From positions 62,001 to 126,000 of the forward strand of contig NZ_JHXV01000008.1 in NCBI RefSeq assembly GCF_000621625.1: a stretch of 64,000 bases of DNA, written 5' to 3'. This DNA comes from Crocinitomix catalasitica ATCC 23190 (GTDB taxonomy: Bacteria; Bacteroidota; Bacteroidia; Flavobacteriales_D; Crocinitomicaceae). Under the pieces are notes generated by a model that saw nothing but the letters and a program-made list of their open reading frames with translations, was not told where the DNA came from and did no database searches. A program made the position numbers and the translations under genes. This document shows positions 25,882 through 35,388 of this stretch, in pieces; position 1 is the stretch's first letter, and each line of letters starts with the position of its first letter.

Positions 25882-26370
25882 TTATTGAAACATCAATCGC
25901 AACGCAAAGCGGTGATGGGATAACCAAGGATTGCTATTGTCTATGAAAAAATTATAACCATAACTAAAAGTTGCGACTTGGTTGATATTGATTCCGATTT
26001 CAGGTGTAATGATATTGCTATTTACACCAAGTTCCTTTCTAAACGAGTAGGAGGTGGTGATAACTCCACCAATCATATCACTAAAAGGATGTAAGTACCG
26101 TAATGTTCCAAATGGGGCTATGTATTTTGTTTTGGTATGGCTAGTCAGTTGTGCGCCGGCTATTAAAGAAAGGCTTTGACGTATGTTAAATTTCTTGTTT
26201 TGATTGTAATAATCAAACTTTATCCCAAATTCAAAAACATGTTCTTTTTGGAAAATATAACCTAAAGAGGCGGAGCACTCATTTAACTTTAACTTCCAAT
26301 TTAGGCTATCTGTTTGAGTGAACAAATGGGTAGTAAGTGTGATGAATAATATGAATAATGACTTTTTCAA
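25882..26370 (-). CDS. Putative outer-membrane beta-barrel-like protein
   Basis: The 162-residue protein has a signal peptide (FILFITLTTHLFTQ) and a body of alternating aromatic/polar stretches (VFEFGIKFDYYNQ, LSLIAGAQLTSH, GVITTSYSFRKE, VATFSYGYNFFID) ending in HRFALRLMFQ. A terminal aromatic residue class and this strand pattern suggest a small outer-membrane barrel. No named family is recognised. It is 23 bases downstream of the next secreted-protein gene and belongs to the SPFH/NAD-kinase gene run. Confidence 0.55.
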   Translation of the reverse strand: MKKSLFILFITLTTHLFTQTDSLNWKLKLNECSASLGYIFQKEHVFEFGIKFDYYNQNKKFNIRQSLSLIAGAQLTSHTKTKYIAPFGTLRYLHPFSDMIGGVITTSYSFRKELGVNSNIITPEIGININQVATFSYGYNFFIDNSNPWLSHHRFALRLMFQ

Positions 26371-26393
26371 GATGTTGCTCGATGTTGTAGACT

Positions 26394-27356
26394 TTATTTT
26401 ATTTCTGTTGTCGTGATAACTTCCGTTTTTGTCTTTATTCCCTTTTTAGGATCGGTCCCTGAAACCATACTTGTGCCGACCACTTTTGTAATCCAGGTCG
26501 TTTGGTAGTCAAAAGTGATAACCTGAAGGTTCTCGATATCCATTTCAAACGCATCCATTTCTTTGGCTTTTACAGCAGTAATACTGTCGTTTGCTCCGAA
26601 AGATTGAGACATTTGTTGCATCATTCCTTTCATCATTTCAATGAATTCAGTTAGATCAAGTTCAACTTCTTGATGAATCAGACAAGTTTTTGCTTCCTTG
26701 TCTACTGATACAAGAGTAAGTAAAGTCGTTGCTGAAATTTGTTGCATCGGATTAAATGGATTCTCTCCAGTTTCAGTCGTGGTGATTGTCTCACCAACTT
26801 TAAAATATTTGTTAAAAGGAATCAATATATAGCCAATATTATCTTCCATATATGCCTCAATATTTTCTTTGCTTTCAAATACCTCCATTAAAGGCATAAG
26901 CATTATGTTCATATATGGGGCAATATCTGATGCTTTGTCCGCAAGGACGTTTGTTATTTGTTTGAAGCTTTCATTCATGAATTTCTGGGCTTCCTTCCAG
27001 TTTTGAAGTTCAGCATCTGATGTTTCTTTATTAATCTTGTATATCAATTTCAAATCTTGATAATCTTTTAATTCTTCATCTAGTTTGTCGTAGAATTCTA
27101 TTGCAATTCTTAATGCTTGATTTTCTAAAAGAATTTCAAGTGTGTAATTTTCCTCATCCACTTTTAGGACTTTAAGACTAGCGCTATTATAAATGGTAGT
27201 GTCAGAGATTAAAATATCATCTTCATATTCTTTTTCAATTTGCGTTATTGTAATTTGCTTTTCGTCTCCTTTGTCCCAAACAGGCTTGAAGTTGAAGTCT
27301 TGAGCATAGCCTATTGATACAATGCATAGGAATACAATCGTAATGCGTCTTTTCAT
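26394..27356 (-). CDS. Secreted protein of unknown function in the SPFH/NAD-kinase run
   Basis: The 320-residue protein has a signal peptide (TIVFLCIVSIGYAQ). It is acidic and Met-rich in its C-terminal half (EFIEMMKGMMQQMSQSF) with a beta-rich remainder, including VGTSMVSGTDPKKGIKTKTE. I do not recognise a domain; the overall look resembles DUF6263-like Bacteroidetes secreted proteins, but this is not certain. It starts four bases after the stop of the lipoprotein protease gene, indicating tight linkage. Confidence 0.5.
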   Translation of the reverse strand: MKRRITIVFLCIVSIGYAQDFNFKPVWDKGDEKQITITQIEKEYEDDILISDTTIYNSASLKVLKVDEENYTLEILLENQALRIAIEFYDKLDEELKDYQDLKLIYKINKETSDAELQNWKEAQKFMNESFKQITNVLADKASDIAPYMNIMLMPLMEVFESKENIEAYMEDNIGYILIPFNKYFKVGETITTTETGENPFNPMQQISATTLLTLVSVDKEAKTCLIHQEVELDLTEFIEMMKGMMQQMSQSFGANDSITAVKAKEMDAFEMDIENLQVITFDYQTTWITKVVGTSMVSGTDPKKGIKTKTEVITTTEIK

Positions 27357-27360
27357 ATTT

Positions 27361-28080
27361 TTAATTAAAGAACTGTTTAACTTTAGTCAAAGGTTCGACC
27401 CATAGAAAATATTCTCCTTCAAATTCTGCCGCTCCAGACAAAACACCTACAACAAAGCCATCTTTATCAATTACAGGTGCTCCGCTAAACCCGCTTGCAT
27501 CAAATGTTTTTGTGGATTTAATAATCATTACACCGTTAATGTCATATTCGTTCATTACAGCATTATATTCTTTTTGATGGCATGAGAAATCTGAATGTTC
27601 ACATCCAATTATTTCAAGCTTCTCTCCTTTTTTTATAGTAGTTAACCGAGGTTTTAAAACCTGTATTGTGTTAGCATCGATATTGTCATATTCCATTAAA
27701 ATAATATCAGTAGAATTAATTTCTTTATTAATAAGTTCAGTGATTTTAAACGTGTCATTTGAAAGCTTATTGTTACGAGGGTAAGTGATCCAATAATCTA
27801 ATTTTTCACTAAAATCTTCACTGCTTACTTCAGGAGAAATTCCCATTGCATCTCCTAACAAGTGTTTGGCAGTGCATATTACTGATGTATTGTTTTTTGA
27901 TTCAACTAAAAATGCACTTGCACCTGAACTACTTGATTGTCCAAATCTGTACTCATTGGTCAATAATATTTGCTTTTGATTGATGTAATCGTCAGTTTTC
28001 CAGTTTTCTTTTTCGGCTTTTTTTTGTGAATTGTTACAACTAATAAAAGGTATAAGGAATATTATAAATAAGTATTTCAT
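27361..28080 (-). CDS. Trypsin-like serine protease lipoprotein
   Basis: The 239-residue protein has a lipoprotein signal (LIPFISC) and a chymotrypsin-like layout: CTAKHLL supplies the His, STDIILMEYD the Asp, and DASGFSGAPVIDKDG the Ser, with GFVVGVLSG after it. It is probably a periplasmic, membrane-anchored protease. The His motif reads TAKH instead of TAAH. It starts 24 bases after the NAD-kinase-like gene stop. A protease attached to the envelope beside a cytoplasmic SPFH/NAD-kinase pair is unusual. Confidence 0.75.
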   Translation of the reverse strand: MKYLFIIFLIPFISCNNSQKKAEKENWKTDDYINQKQILLTNEYRFGQSSSSGASAFLVESKNNTSVICTAKHLLGDAMGISPEVSSEDFSEKLDYWITYPRNNKLSNDTFKITELINKEINSTDIILMEYDNIDANTIQVLKPRLTTIKKGEKLEIIGCEHSDFSCHQKEYNAVMNEYDINGVMIIKSTKTFDASGFSGAPVIDKDGFVVGVLSGAAEFEGEYFLWVEPLTKVKQFFN

Positions 28081-28104
28081 AATTTGTATTTGAAAAGTGT
28101 GGCT

Positions 28105-29022
28105 TTATTTTTTTACAATATTAGCTGTTTCCTTAGCGATGCCGATTGTTGCAATCGAACCACTATTAAAATTTAAAAAATCTTTTTCAATACCATCGCT
28201 AAAAATTATTCCATTATTCGGCATAAATGATTCTATTGTCAAAGTATCACTCCTTAAAACTCCAGCAGTCAATTCGGTTTGTGTTCTAATACTTTTGAAA
28301 GGTTCTCTTACGGCAAAAAGTAAATCGTTTTCTTTTAGTTTGGGTTGTTTCAATGTCAGATTTTTTTCAAACATATTTGTCACGCCATAAGCCATATTAA
28401 AAATTGAGCTTAACCAACCGGTAGAACCTGCCGGTGTAGAAACTATAATGCCACTTGAGGATTGTTGTTCAGTTTTGTTTTTATAAGTTATTTTATATCG
28501 CGCTGAAACGTGAGAAGAAGCCCCAATAAATAAGTCATTAAAGGCTAATAATTTTTGTCCGTCATTTAATTTTGCTTCGGCAAAACTCATAATTTTTGAA
28601 TTGTAATTATCCGTAAGCACATTTTCAACGCCTTCAATAAAATTCGTTGTATTAAAAGGTAACAATACGCCATCATATCTTTCAGTGTCGGGATTTACTG
28701 CAATTATAGGAAGGTTGTTTGAGTATTTTGCCGTATTGGCTACAAGTCCATCTTGTCCAATAACAATTATAATATTCTTGCTCGAGAAAATATAGGAAGA
28801 CACAAACTGCCTATCAATCGTTTTGTTTTTAATTACTTTTGAAAGTTGAGTTTGCAAAGAATTTAATGCGTTTTTAAATATGTCATCTTCAATTTCATAT
28901 TCTTCAAAATTGCCTCCCAGTCTTTCTATGTAAAACTTGGCTTGAGCTTTTGTGTTAAATCTTTCTATAAGTGATTCTAAACGCGTTTTACTCTTTACAA
29001 TTATAGCATATTCGAAACTCAT
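28105..29022 (-). CDS. NAD kinase-like protein
   Basis: The 305-residue protein has the NAD kinase layout: IGQDGLVANTAKY in place of the GGDG motif, DRYDGVLLPF-like spacer, LAFNDLFIGASSHVSARY for the NE/D substrate motif, and SSGIIVSTPAGSTGW, the strongly conserved nucleotide loop. The first Gly of GGDG is replaced by Gln (IGQDG), so activity may be altered. The first 80 residues form an extra N-terminal segment. It overlaps the SPFH gene by four bases. It is likely not the housekeeping NadK. Confidence 0.8.
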   Translation of the reverse strand: MSFEYAIIVKSKTRLESLIERFNTKAQAKFYIERLGGNFEEYEIEDDIFKNALNSLQTQLSKVIKNKTIDRQFVSSYIFSSKNIIIVIGQDGLVANTAKYSNNLPIIAVNPDTERYDGVLLPFNTTNFIEGVENVLTDNYNSKIMSFAEAKLNDGQKLLAFNDLFIGASSHVSARYKITYKNKTEQQSSSGIIVSTPAGSTGWLSSIFNMAYGVTNMFEKNLTLKQPKLKENDLLFAVREPFKSIRTQTELTAGVLRSDTLTIESFMPNNGIIFSDGIEKDFLNFNSGSIATIGIAKETANIVKK

Positions 29023-30041
29023 TTTTTAGGAGTTCCTTTTTCGTTTAAAATGGAATCTAGTAAATCAGGACTTATATTTAAATTCCCGATTTTACCTGCG
29101 TTTTCAGCTAATTCTCTAAAAGCAAGTGAAATGTTAAATCGTGGATCTGCGTTATTATTTAAAGCAGTTAATGTTTTCCAATCCATATCTCGATAAGGTT
29201 TTAGGGTTGTTTCTAAAACATAACCTTTTGTTTCTGCTTCTTTTTTATCGTTGTCGGTTTTTTGCTCAATTAGTTCTTTTCGTTGATTTTCAACCGAGAT
29301 ATCGGCATCTAGCTTCATTTCTCTCAATTTTCTTTGATTATCAGATTTTTGAACATCCGATTCCATTTTCTTTTCTGCAATTTGCTTCTGTTTTTCCTCA
29401 ACTGCGATTTCTGTATTTAGTTCGGATTCTTTAATTATACGTTCTTGTTCTACCGCAAAATTTCGTCTTTCATAAACTGCTTGGTCAGCCTCTTGTTGTA
29501 ACTTTTCCCTCGTTTCAGTTTCTAACGCTCTAGCCATTTCAGGTGTTGCTTGAATAGCTAGAATATTAGCGCCAAGAATCTCTATACCTAACATTCCAAT
29601 TGCTGTTGAGGACTTAAGGCCTTCAGTAATATTAACCTCAATTGATTTGGCGGATCGAATAGATTCTTTCAGTTTTATGCCATGTATGAATGCGGATGTA
29701 GCAGTTTGCGCTTCATTAATAATTCGTTGATTTAGTTTTTCAATGTCATTTTTCTTGTATTGTCCATTGTCTTGAACAGTAAAATCTAAAACGTCTGCTA
29801 GAGTTTTTGGATTACTTATTTTATAACTAATCTGGCCTTGAATTGTTACTGTTTGATAGTCATTAGTCGACTCGTTAAAAACAAATGGTAAATCATTACT
29901 TCCCATTGGTATTGCAACTATAGAACTTTTAGGGGCAAAATAGAAAAAGGATAGGCCTCTTCCTTCTTTCTTTATATTCCCATTTATGAAATGAAGAACA
30001 TAGGTCATTGAGTCAAATTTTATGTGTTTAATTCCAAACAT
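29019..30041 (-). CDS. SPFH (band 7/stomatin-like) domain protein
   Basis: The 340-residue protein has no membrane helix. Residues 25-200 form the SPFH domain (VTIQGQISYKISNPKTLADVL, GIEILGANILAIQATPEMARALE), followed by a long charged coiled coil (about 170-265, rich in E, K and Q) and a short C-terminal domain. SPFH proteins form large ring or cage assemblies at membranes. Its stop overlaps the NAD-kinase-like gene by four bases, so the two products are translationally coupled. Confidence 0.85.
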   Translation of the reverse strand: MFGIKHIKFDSMTYVLHFINGNIKKEGRGLSFFYFAPKSSIVAIPMGSNDLPFVFNESTNDYQTVTIQGQISYKISNPKTLADVLDFTVQDNGQYKKNDIEKLNQRIINEAQTATSAFIHGIKLKESIRSAKSIEVNITEGLKSSTAIGMLGIEILGANILAIQATPEMARALETETREKLQQEADQAVYERRNFAVEQERIIKESELNTEIAVEEKQKQIAEKKMESDVQKSDNQRKLREMKLDADISVENQRKELIEQKTDNDKKEAETKGYVLETTLKPYRDMDWKTLTALNNNADPRFNISLAFRELAENAGKIGNLNISPDLLDSILNEKGTPKK

Positions 30042-30388
30042 GGTCTTTTCTATATTTTAATTACAGTTTTTTAATGACATATAACACCCAAATAAAACAT
30101 GCTAAAATGGTTACCCGTTAAACTAAATTAACTTTAATATTCATTTGTAAAAGCTTGAAAAAATTGATCGTCGCTAAAAAGTATTCAAGTTAGGTATTCG
30201 GGTTGTATATTCAAATATAAGTTTTCCTATCTAATATTGCTAAACTACAGTGTGCTTAATATGGAAAAAATAAATGAAGGTTAGTCTGTAATTGACGGGT
30301 GTGTTCAGGACTGGATCAACTTAACTGTTATTCCAGGATGGTTTAGGATGCATGAATGGCTTGTTTTCACTGATGGCTATACTTACCG
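30042..30388. other. Non-coding stretch upstream of the SPFH gene
   Basis: About 350 AT-rich bases without a credible gene. A minus-strand TATATTTG (30219-30212) could be the -7 element for the SPFH operon, though this would give a leader of about 165 bases. No repeats or hairpins stand out. Confidence 0.35.
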
Positions 30389-30940
30389 CTATAAATCATC
30401 TGTAAAATGTTCTTTCCTTTTTGGTTTAGAAAACTTGTCTTTATTATATTCCTTTGATTTTCCTTTGGGTATAGAGAGTGATGTCCAATTGTCATTTTGG
30501 ATGATTTTACAAATAAACACAATTTGGCCGATATGATAAGGATAATGAGCTAACTGTCTATTGATTGCTTCAGCTACTGAATGTCCCATATTTCGAATGT
30601 AAATCTCCTTTTCAAGGTCATTGTCCGTTAATGGAGTAATTGCATTGAATAAACATGCCCAACCTTCATTCCATTTGGATAATAATGCTGTTTTGGTTTT
30701 GATGTCGTTATCAAATTCTTCATCTCTTTTCCGCCATTCTTTTTCGCCATCAGTTGTTAAGAAGTCAGACCAGCGGGAAAGCATATTTCCGTGTAGATGT
30801 TTTACGATCATTGCAATACTATTACTTTCTTCATTCAGTTGCCAAAACAATTTCTCTTCTGGTATTTGCTCAAAAGATTTTTCTCCAAGCATTTTATAAT
30901 ACTCGAACTGTTTTTTTACGCTTTCTAAATAACTATTCAT
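30389..30940 (-). CDS. DinB superfamily protein (DUF1572)
   Basis: The 183-residue protein has the DUF1572 pattern: KQFEYYKMLGEKSFEQIPEE, SNSIAMIVKHLHGNMLSRW, RRDEEF-like (here KRDEEFDND) and RQLAHYPYHIGQIVFICK. Three histidines (near residues 48, 132 and 136) are in position for the metal site of the DinB four-helix bundle. The family includes thiol transferases and proteins of unknown role. It is a single gene with spacers on both sides. Confidence 0.85.
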   Translation of the reverse strand: MNSYLESVKKQFEYYKMLGEKSFEQIPEEKLFWQLNEESNSIAMIVKHLHGNMLSRWSDFLTTDGEKEWRKRDEEFDNDIKTKTALLSKWNEGWACLFNAITPLTDNDLEKEIYIRNMGHSVAEAINRQLAHYPYHIGQIVFICKIIQNDNWTSLSIPKGKSKEYNKDKFSKPKRKEHFTDDL

Positions 30941-31028
30941 GTTTCTTGTAATAGTATGATTCTAATATTTTAAGGCTATATTATTGCCATTGCTTCCTAA
31001 AAATAACAATAAAATATCACTACTCCAC

Positions 31029-31775
31029 TTATCCAATTAGCTTATCTAAATGTCTTTCTACTTTCATTTCTAAGCTGACAAATTCTCCTTAATAAAAAAC
31101 ACTATTAATGATCCAAGGAATGGGCATCTTTCGGCCGTCTTCTTGAGATTGAATGTGATGGATTTCTATGGGAATATTTTTCTCTTTTGCATAAGTCCGC
31201 AACAACGTGTTGGTGTAAAATTCTGTAAAAGGACAAGTATTAGAATAGAAAGCAGTGATTCCACCATTATTGAGACACTTTCCTGATTTAGCACTTTCAA
31301 TAAATTTTGGGAATTCAGCTTTGGGATTTGTTTTTAATCCCCACAGTTTAAAATAAGGTTTGGCTTCATCAATAATCTCAAATCCGTGATGTTTAAGGAA
31401 TTTGGGATCGGTCATAAATGGTCTTTTCTTGTCGCTTGAAACCGCAATAATTCCGTCCATTCCTTCGGCATCAGCCATGCATTGTTCGAGTAATTTTTTG
31501 CCGTTACCTTTTCCTTTGAATTGGCCAGAGACCCAAAAACAATTAATGACCATGAATTTCTTTCCTGTTAATGGAAGCCATGAATTTTCTATCGGAACGT
31601 ATTCGATAAAAACCTTTCCTCGAACATCAACTTTTTGAAAATTATAACCGTTTTTAAATTCTTTTTTTAGCCAGTCTTTTTTCGCGTCATATCCATCCTG
31701 ACATTTTTTGTCGCTTATAGCGCAGCAAATATGTTCGTCTTGAATATTCTTATCGGTAAGTTTTAGAATTTCCAT
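31029..31775 (-). pseudogene. GNAT acetyltransferase with YoaP-type C-terminal domain, interrupted by a TAA codon
   Basis: The open part (31775-31089) encodes 228 residues: a GNAT domain (acetyl-CoA loop QFKGKGNGKKLLEQC) and a thioredoxin-like YoaP domain (TAFYSNTCPFTEFYTN, MPIPWIINSVFY). It stops at TAA (31091-31089). In the same frame the sequence continues as GEFVSLEMKVERHLDKLIG and ends at TAA (31031-31029), which looks like the normal C-terminal tail of the family. A single change from a Lys codon to TAA would explain this. The truncated protein may still fold, so the gene may be functional, decayed or affected by a read error. Confidence 0.65.
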
Positions 31776-31897
31776 TTTTTTTGGTTTTACCAAATATATA
31801 AAGGGTTTGCACGCTTTCCTATGACATTGGTCAGGTTTCTAAATGGGCTTGGCTTCATTTGTATTCGGAATAAAGTGATATGTTTATTATTCTTCAG

Positions 31898-32056
31898 TTA
31901 TAATCTTTCCCATTTAATTCCGTCATTTGTTCCAACAGTATAATAAAAAATGTAGTCGAAAACTTCATCTTGTTCAAAAGTCACATTAGCGCCTACTTTA
32001 AGGTCAGAAATATTAAATGGTTTATTTGCTGGAATTACAATTAAAAAGGAATCAAA
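31898..32056 (-). pseudogene. C-terminal remnant of an unidentified gene
   Basis: On the minus strand a 52-codon frame ends at TAA (31900-31898) and reads like a real protein end: FLIVIPANKPFNISDLKVG, then VTFEQDEVFDYIFYY and NDGIKWERL. It begins directly after an in-frame stop (32059-32057) and has no start codon, so it appears to be the tail of a lost gene. The family is not recognised. It lies in the spacer (31776-32217) between the GNAT gene and the TPR/AraC regulator; the remainder of this spacer shows nothing identifiable. Confidence 0.5.
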
Positions 32057-32217
32057 TTAAGGTGGTGGTTGATGTTTTATATCTATGAAAATAATTAGTG
32101 ATGGATTTTGTTCATGTTAGTTTTGATATCTGAAAATTAATCGTAAAGAGGTGTTTAAGGAATATTAGTTATATTTATTGACATACTTATTTATTAGTTA
32201 CTCAATACTATAAATAC

Positions 32218-33867
32218 ATGAAAATCATAATTGTTCTAATTTTCCTAATTGGGATTAATGTTAATTCGTTCTCTAAAGTCAGGGATAGTGTTTTATTTCA
32301 AACAATTGAAAATGAAGATATTAAACCTGATCAATTCGACTTATCTATTGACCTGTATAGAAGCTTAAACGATTCTGCTAATTTGGCGAATAGTTTTGAA
32401 AGAAAAGCAGATCACCTGAAATCCTATTCTTCGGCAGCTGCGATAGTTTATTACAAAAAAGCAATTGAATTACGCGGGGAGTTGGGTCAAATTGAAGATG
32501 TTGTAAGGCTTAGCCAATTAGTCGCCAATGCATTTTACGACAATCAAGAATATGATAATGCCTTAATCAAGAGTTATCAATTGTTGAGGTATTATGAGCA
32601 AAAAGACGATACCTTAAAAGTGGCACAAACACATAGTTTAATAGGCTCAATTTATGGTGATATGCACAACAGAAGTTTGTCTTATAAACATCTTAAAACT
32701 GCTTTAGACTTATCTGTCGCATTGAAATCCAAACAGGGAATGGCTGCTATATCTAATAATATTGCTGGACTTTTTGTTGAAATAGACTCTTTTCATCGTG
32801 CTTTATATTATGTGCGTCAAGCTGAAGCTATTAATAAAGAAACTGGAAATGAATATTGGCTCAATATTAATTATATGCAATATGCCGATATTTATCTAGA
32901 TCAAGGTATTTATGATTCATGTCGTTATTACCTTTTCAAGTCTAAGGAGTTTATAGAGCGAGAAGGGAGCCGAATTGACAGTACATACTTAATACGAAAA
33001 TTAGGTATTTACTATTATTACGTTGATAGTATATCCATTGCCATACAATTCTTTAATAAAGGTGTTTTATTGAGTCATGAAATGAATAATATTAGTGTTG
33101 AAGCGAACTTTGTACATTGGTTAAGTGAGGTTTATGAAAGTCAGGGCGATGAAGTTATTGCATTGGCATTTCTTCAAGAGTACAACAGTTTAATGGATTC
33201 TATATCAGACCAAAAGAGCAAACAAGATTTAATCGCTTTTCAAGTATTATATGATGTTAACGAATTAGAAAATGAACTTTCTACTTCTCTAATAGAGCAA
33301 AAAAATGCCGAAAGGGAAGTTGTTAAAATAAATACGCGACTCTATGGTCTACTCTTTATTTGTCTATTAACCTTAATTTTTGGCGGTTTTTTATTCGTTC
33401 TCTTACGAAAATACTATCGTTCAAATCAACATCTATTGGATTTGAACTTAATGCTCAATGATAAAGAATTGAGTCAGGCGGATAAATATGCAAATTCTAA
33501 TTTAAAAGATGAAAAAAAGAATCAAATTTTGTCTGCATTTTTGCAGTTAATTGTGGAGGAAGAAATATTTAAAGATCAAGCATTGAAGTTAGATGTTGTG
33601 GCAGAAAGATTAGACGTTAGTCGCACTTATTTATCTCAAGTGATTAATGAAACATATGAGCAAAATTTTAATGCTTATATAAATTCTTGTAGAATTAAAT
33701 TATCAAAAAAATATATGGTTTCCTCAGATTATTCACAATATAGTATTCAAGGAATAGCGGAATTGGTTGGGTTCAAATCATTGAGTGCATTTAATGTCGC
33801 ATTCAAGAAAAATACAGGGCTTACACCTTCTTATTTTAGAAAAAATGCGGGTGTAAAGCAACGTTAA
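32218..33867 (+). CDS. TPR-membrane-AraC-type transcriptional regulator
   Basis: The 549-residue protein has a signal sequence (IIVLIFLIGINVNSFS), a helical TPR-like region (about residues 35-340), a membrane helix near 375-397 (LYGLLFICLLTLIFGGFLFV), a short coil, and a C-terminal AraC HTH pair (about 440-545, with LDVSRTYLSQVINETYEQNF and YSIQGIAELVGFKSLSAF). This one-component layout (periplasmic sensor, cytoplasmic DNA-binding end) is common in Flavobacteriia. It is followed by a secreted protein gene 103 bases later, a possible target. Confidence 0.85.
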   Translation: MKIIIVLIFLIGINVNSFSKVRDSVLFQTIENEDIKPDQFDLSIDLYRSLNDSANLANSFERKADHLKSYSSAAAIVYYKKAIELRGELGQIEDVVRLSQLVANAFYDNQEYDNALIKSYQLLRYYEQKDDTLKVAQTHSLIGSIYGDMHNRSLSYKHLKTALDLSVALKSKQGMAAISNNIAGLFVEIDSFHRALYYVRQAEAINKETGNEYWLNINYMQYADIYLDQGIYDSCRYYLFKSKEFIEREGSRIDSTYLIRKLGIYYYYVDSISIAIQFFNKGVLLSHEMNNISVEANFVHWLSEVYESQGDEVIALAFLQEYNSLMDSISDQKSKQDLIAFQVLYDVNELENELSTSLIEQKNAEREVVKINTRLYGLLFICLLTLIFGGFLFVLLRKYYRSNQHLLDLNLMLNDKELSQADKYANSNLKDEKKNQILSAFLQLIVEEEIFKDQALKLDVVAERLDVSRTYLSQVINETYEQNFNAYINSCRIKLSKKYMVSSDYSQYSIQGIAELVGFKSLSAFNVAFKKNTGLTPSYFRKNAGVKQR

Positions 33868-33970
33868 TTTTATTTTTAATACTTCCTGATTTATACATCA
33901 GGTGCACTAAACTGTTAAATTCAAGTGGTTTGTAAGTATATTTATTTCTCAAACTTAATTACTAAACAAC

Positions 33971-35206
33971 ATGAAACAAGCAAACTTTACAAAATTATTA
34001 TTGGCAATGATATTACTCATTTGCAATGTCGGGGTACATGCTCAATGGACCATATCAGAAACACCTTCGAGTTATCATTTATATGGAATTGACGCAGTAA
34101 CAAATGATGTTATTTATGCTGGAGGATATGGAGGATCTCTAGTGAAGTCTATTGATGGAGGGGAAACTTGGAATGCATTATCCATAGGGTCTTTTGATTG
34201 GGTCAAAAGTATACATTTCTTTAATGCAGATAATGGTTGGATTATTACAAGTAACGATATGGGAGATGGAGGAGATGTGTTAAAAACTACAGATGGGGGA
34301 GTAACATGGACGTCATCTCATTCTGGTTATGCTTATTCTGATATGCATTGGATCGACGATCAAATCTGTTATGTCAGTACTTGGCAAGGAGTTTTAGTTA
34401 AAACGACAAACGCGGGTGTATCATGGGTGGTTCTCCCAACGCCTTATCTGGATGTTAATGTCTATTCCATTCAATTCTTTGATGAAGATAATGGGTTTGC
34501 ACTGAATACAGATTATAAATTGCTTCGTACTGATGATGGGGGTGCAACTTGGACAAATACTTATCATGCGGGTTTGTTAAACTTCTTTTTTATCACTCCA
34601 ACAACGGGTTTTTGTGTGAATGACTATGGTGAAATCGGTAAAACAACGGACGGGGGGCTGACTTATGAATATGTCAGTACTGACTTTGAAGGTATTAAAT
34701 TCAATGATATTGAGTTTTTAACGGAGGATTTTGGATATGCAATTGGCGGACTAGATTGTAGAGATGGTAGCTGTCTTCAATCTCCTGTTTTGTTATCGAC
34801 AAAAAATGGCGGTGAAACATGGGAGTCAAATGCACATCCTTTAGAAGGTCAACTACGTGGTTTTTATGAGTTGTCTTTTGCTCCAAATGGTACACCTTTT
34901 ATTGCTGGGTCTAATAAAATGGTACTGAAAAATACATCTTTTGTCGGTTTACCAGAAACGGATGAAGTGCAATATATTAATGCTTTCCCTAATCCTTCAA
35001 ATGGTGTATTTACTTTTAACTTTTCTAGTTCTGTAGAAAAGATCAAAATAAGAAATATTTTAGGAGAGGTTGTGGAGATTATTGAAACAAACCACCAGCA
35101 TACTATTCAAATCTCACTCTTTGATTATAGTGCAGGTTTGTATTTAGTTGAATTTCAAAATCAGCATGGTACGGTTGTTGGAAATAGTAAGGTTCAACTC
35201 AATTAA
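33971..35206 (+). CDS. Secreted YCF48/BNR-like repeat protein with T9SS sorting domain
   Basis: The 411-residue protein has a signal peptide (cleavage near GVHAQW) and about five YCF48/BNR-like blades marked by repeated S/T-x-D-G-G-x-T-W units (SIDGGETWNAL, TTDGGVTWTSS, TDDGGATWTNT, TTDGGLTYEYV, TKNGGETWESN). The C-terminus from NAFPNPSNGVF is a T9SS type A domain, so the protein is exported. These propellers occur in photosystem assembly factors, but here it is a surface or secreted protein of unknown ligand. Confidence 0.85.
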   Translation: MKQANFTKLLLAMILLICNVGVHAQWTISETPSSYHLYGIDAVTNDVIYAGGYGGSLVKSIDGGETWNALSIGSFDWVKSIHFFNADNGWIITSNDMGDGGDVLKTTDGGVTWTSSHSGYAYSDMHWIDDQICYVSTWQGVLVKTTNAGVSWVVLPTPYLDVNVYSIQFFDEDNGFALNTDYKLLRTDDGGATWTNTYHAGLLNFFFITPTTGFCVNDYGEIGKTTDGGLTYEYVSTDFEGIKFNDIEFLTEDFGYAIGGLDCRDGSCLQSPVLLSTKNGGETWESNAHPLEGQLRGFYELSFAPNGTPFIAGSNKMVLKNTSFVGLPETDEVQYINAFPNPSNGVFTFNFSSSVEKIKIRNILGEVVEIIETNHQHTIQISLFDYSAGLYLVEFQNQHGTVVGNSKVQLN

Positions 35207-35231
35207 GCTAAGAATTAAATAAAATTGTCAG

Positions 35232-35263
35232 AAACGAGACTGTCCTTTGACTGTCTCGTTTTC
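35232..35263 (+). terminator. Rho-independent terminator after the YCF48-like gene
   Basis: AAACGAGAC pairs perfectly with GTCTCGTTT around a 12-base region that can pair further, followed by TT-rich sequence. Confidence 0.75.
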
Positions 35264-35388
35264 TATTATAAAAAGATGGTTTAAGCAATTAAATCGTTGA
35301 AAGTTTAACGCAATTATAAAAAATGTTGTGATTTGCTAAGCGATATTTACTTATTTTTGATTAGCCTTATGAAATACAGGTATAATCA

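Noticed and set aside
33884-33902. CCTGAT-N6-ATCAGG hairpin after the TPR/AraC regulator gene
   Set aside because: Short stem and no T-run; could be chance.
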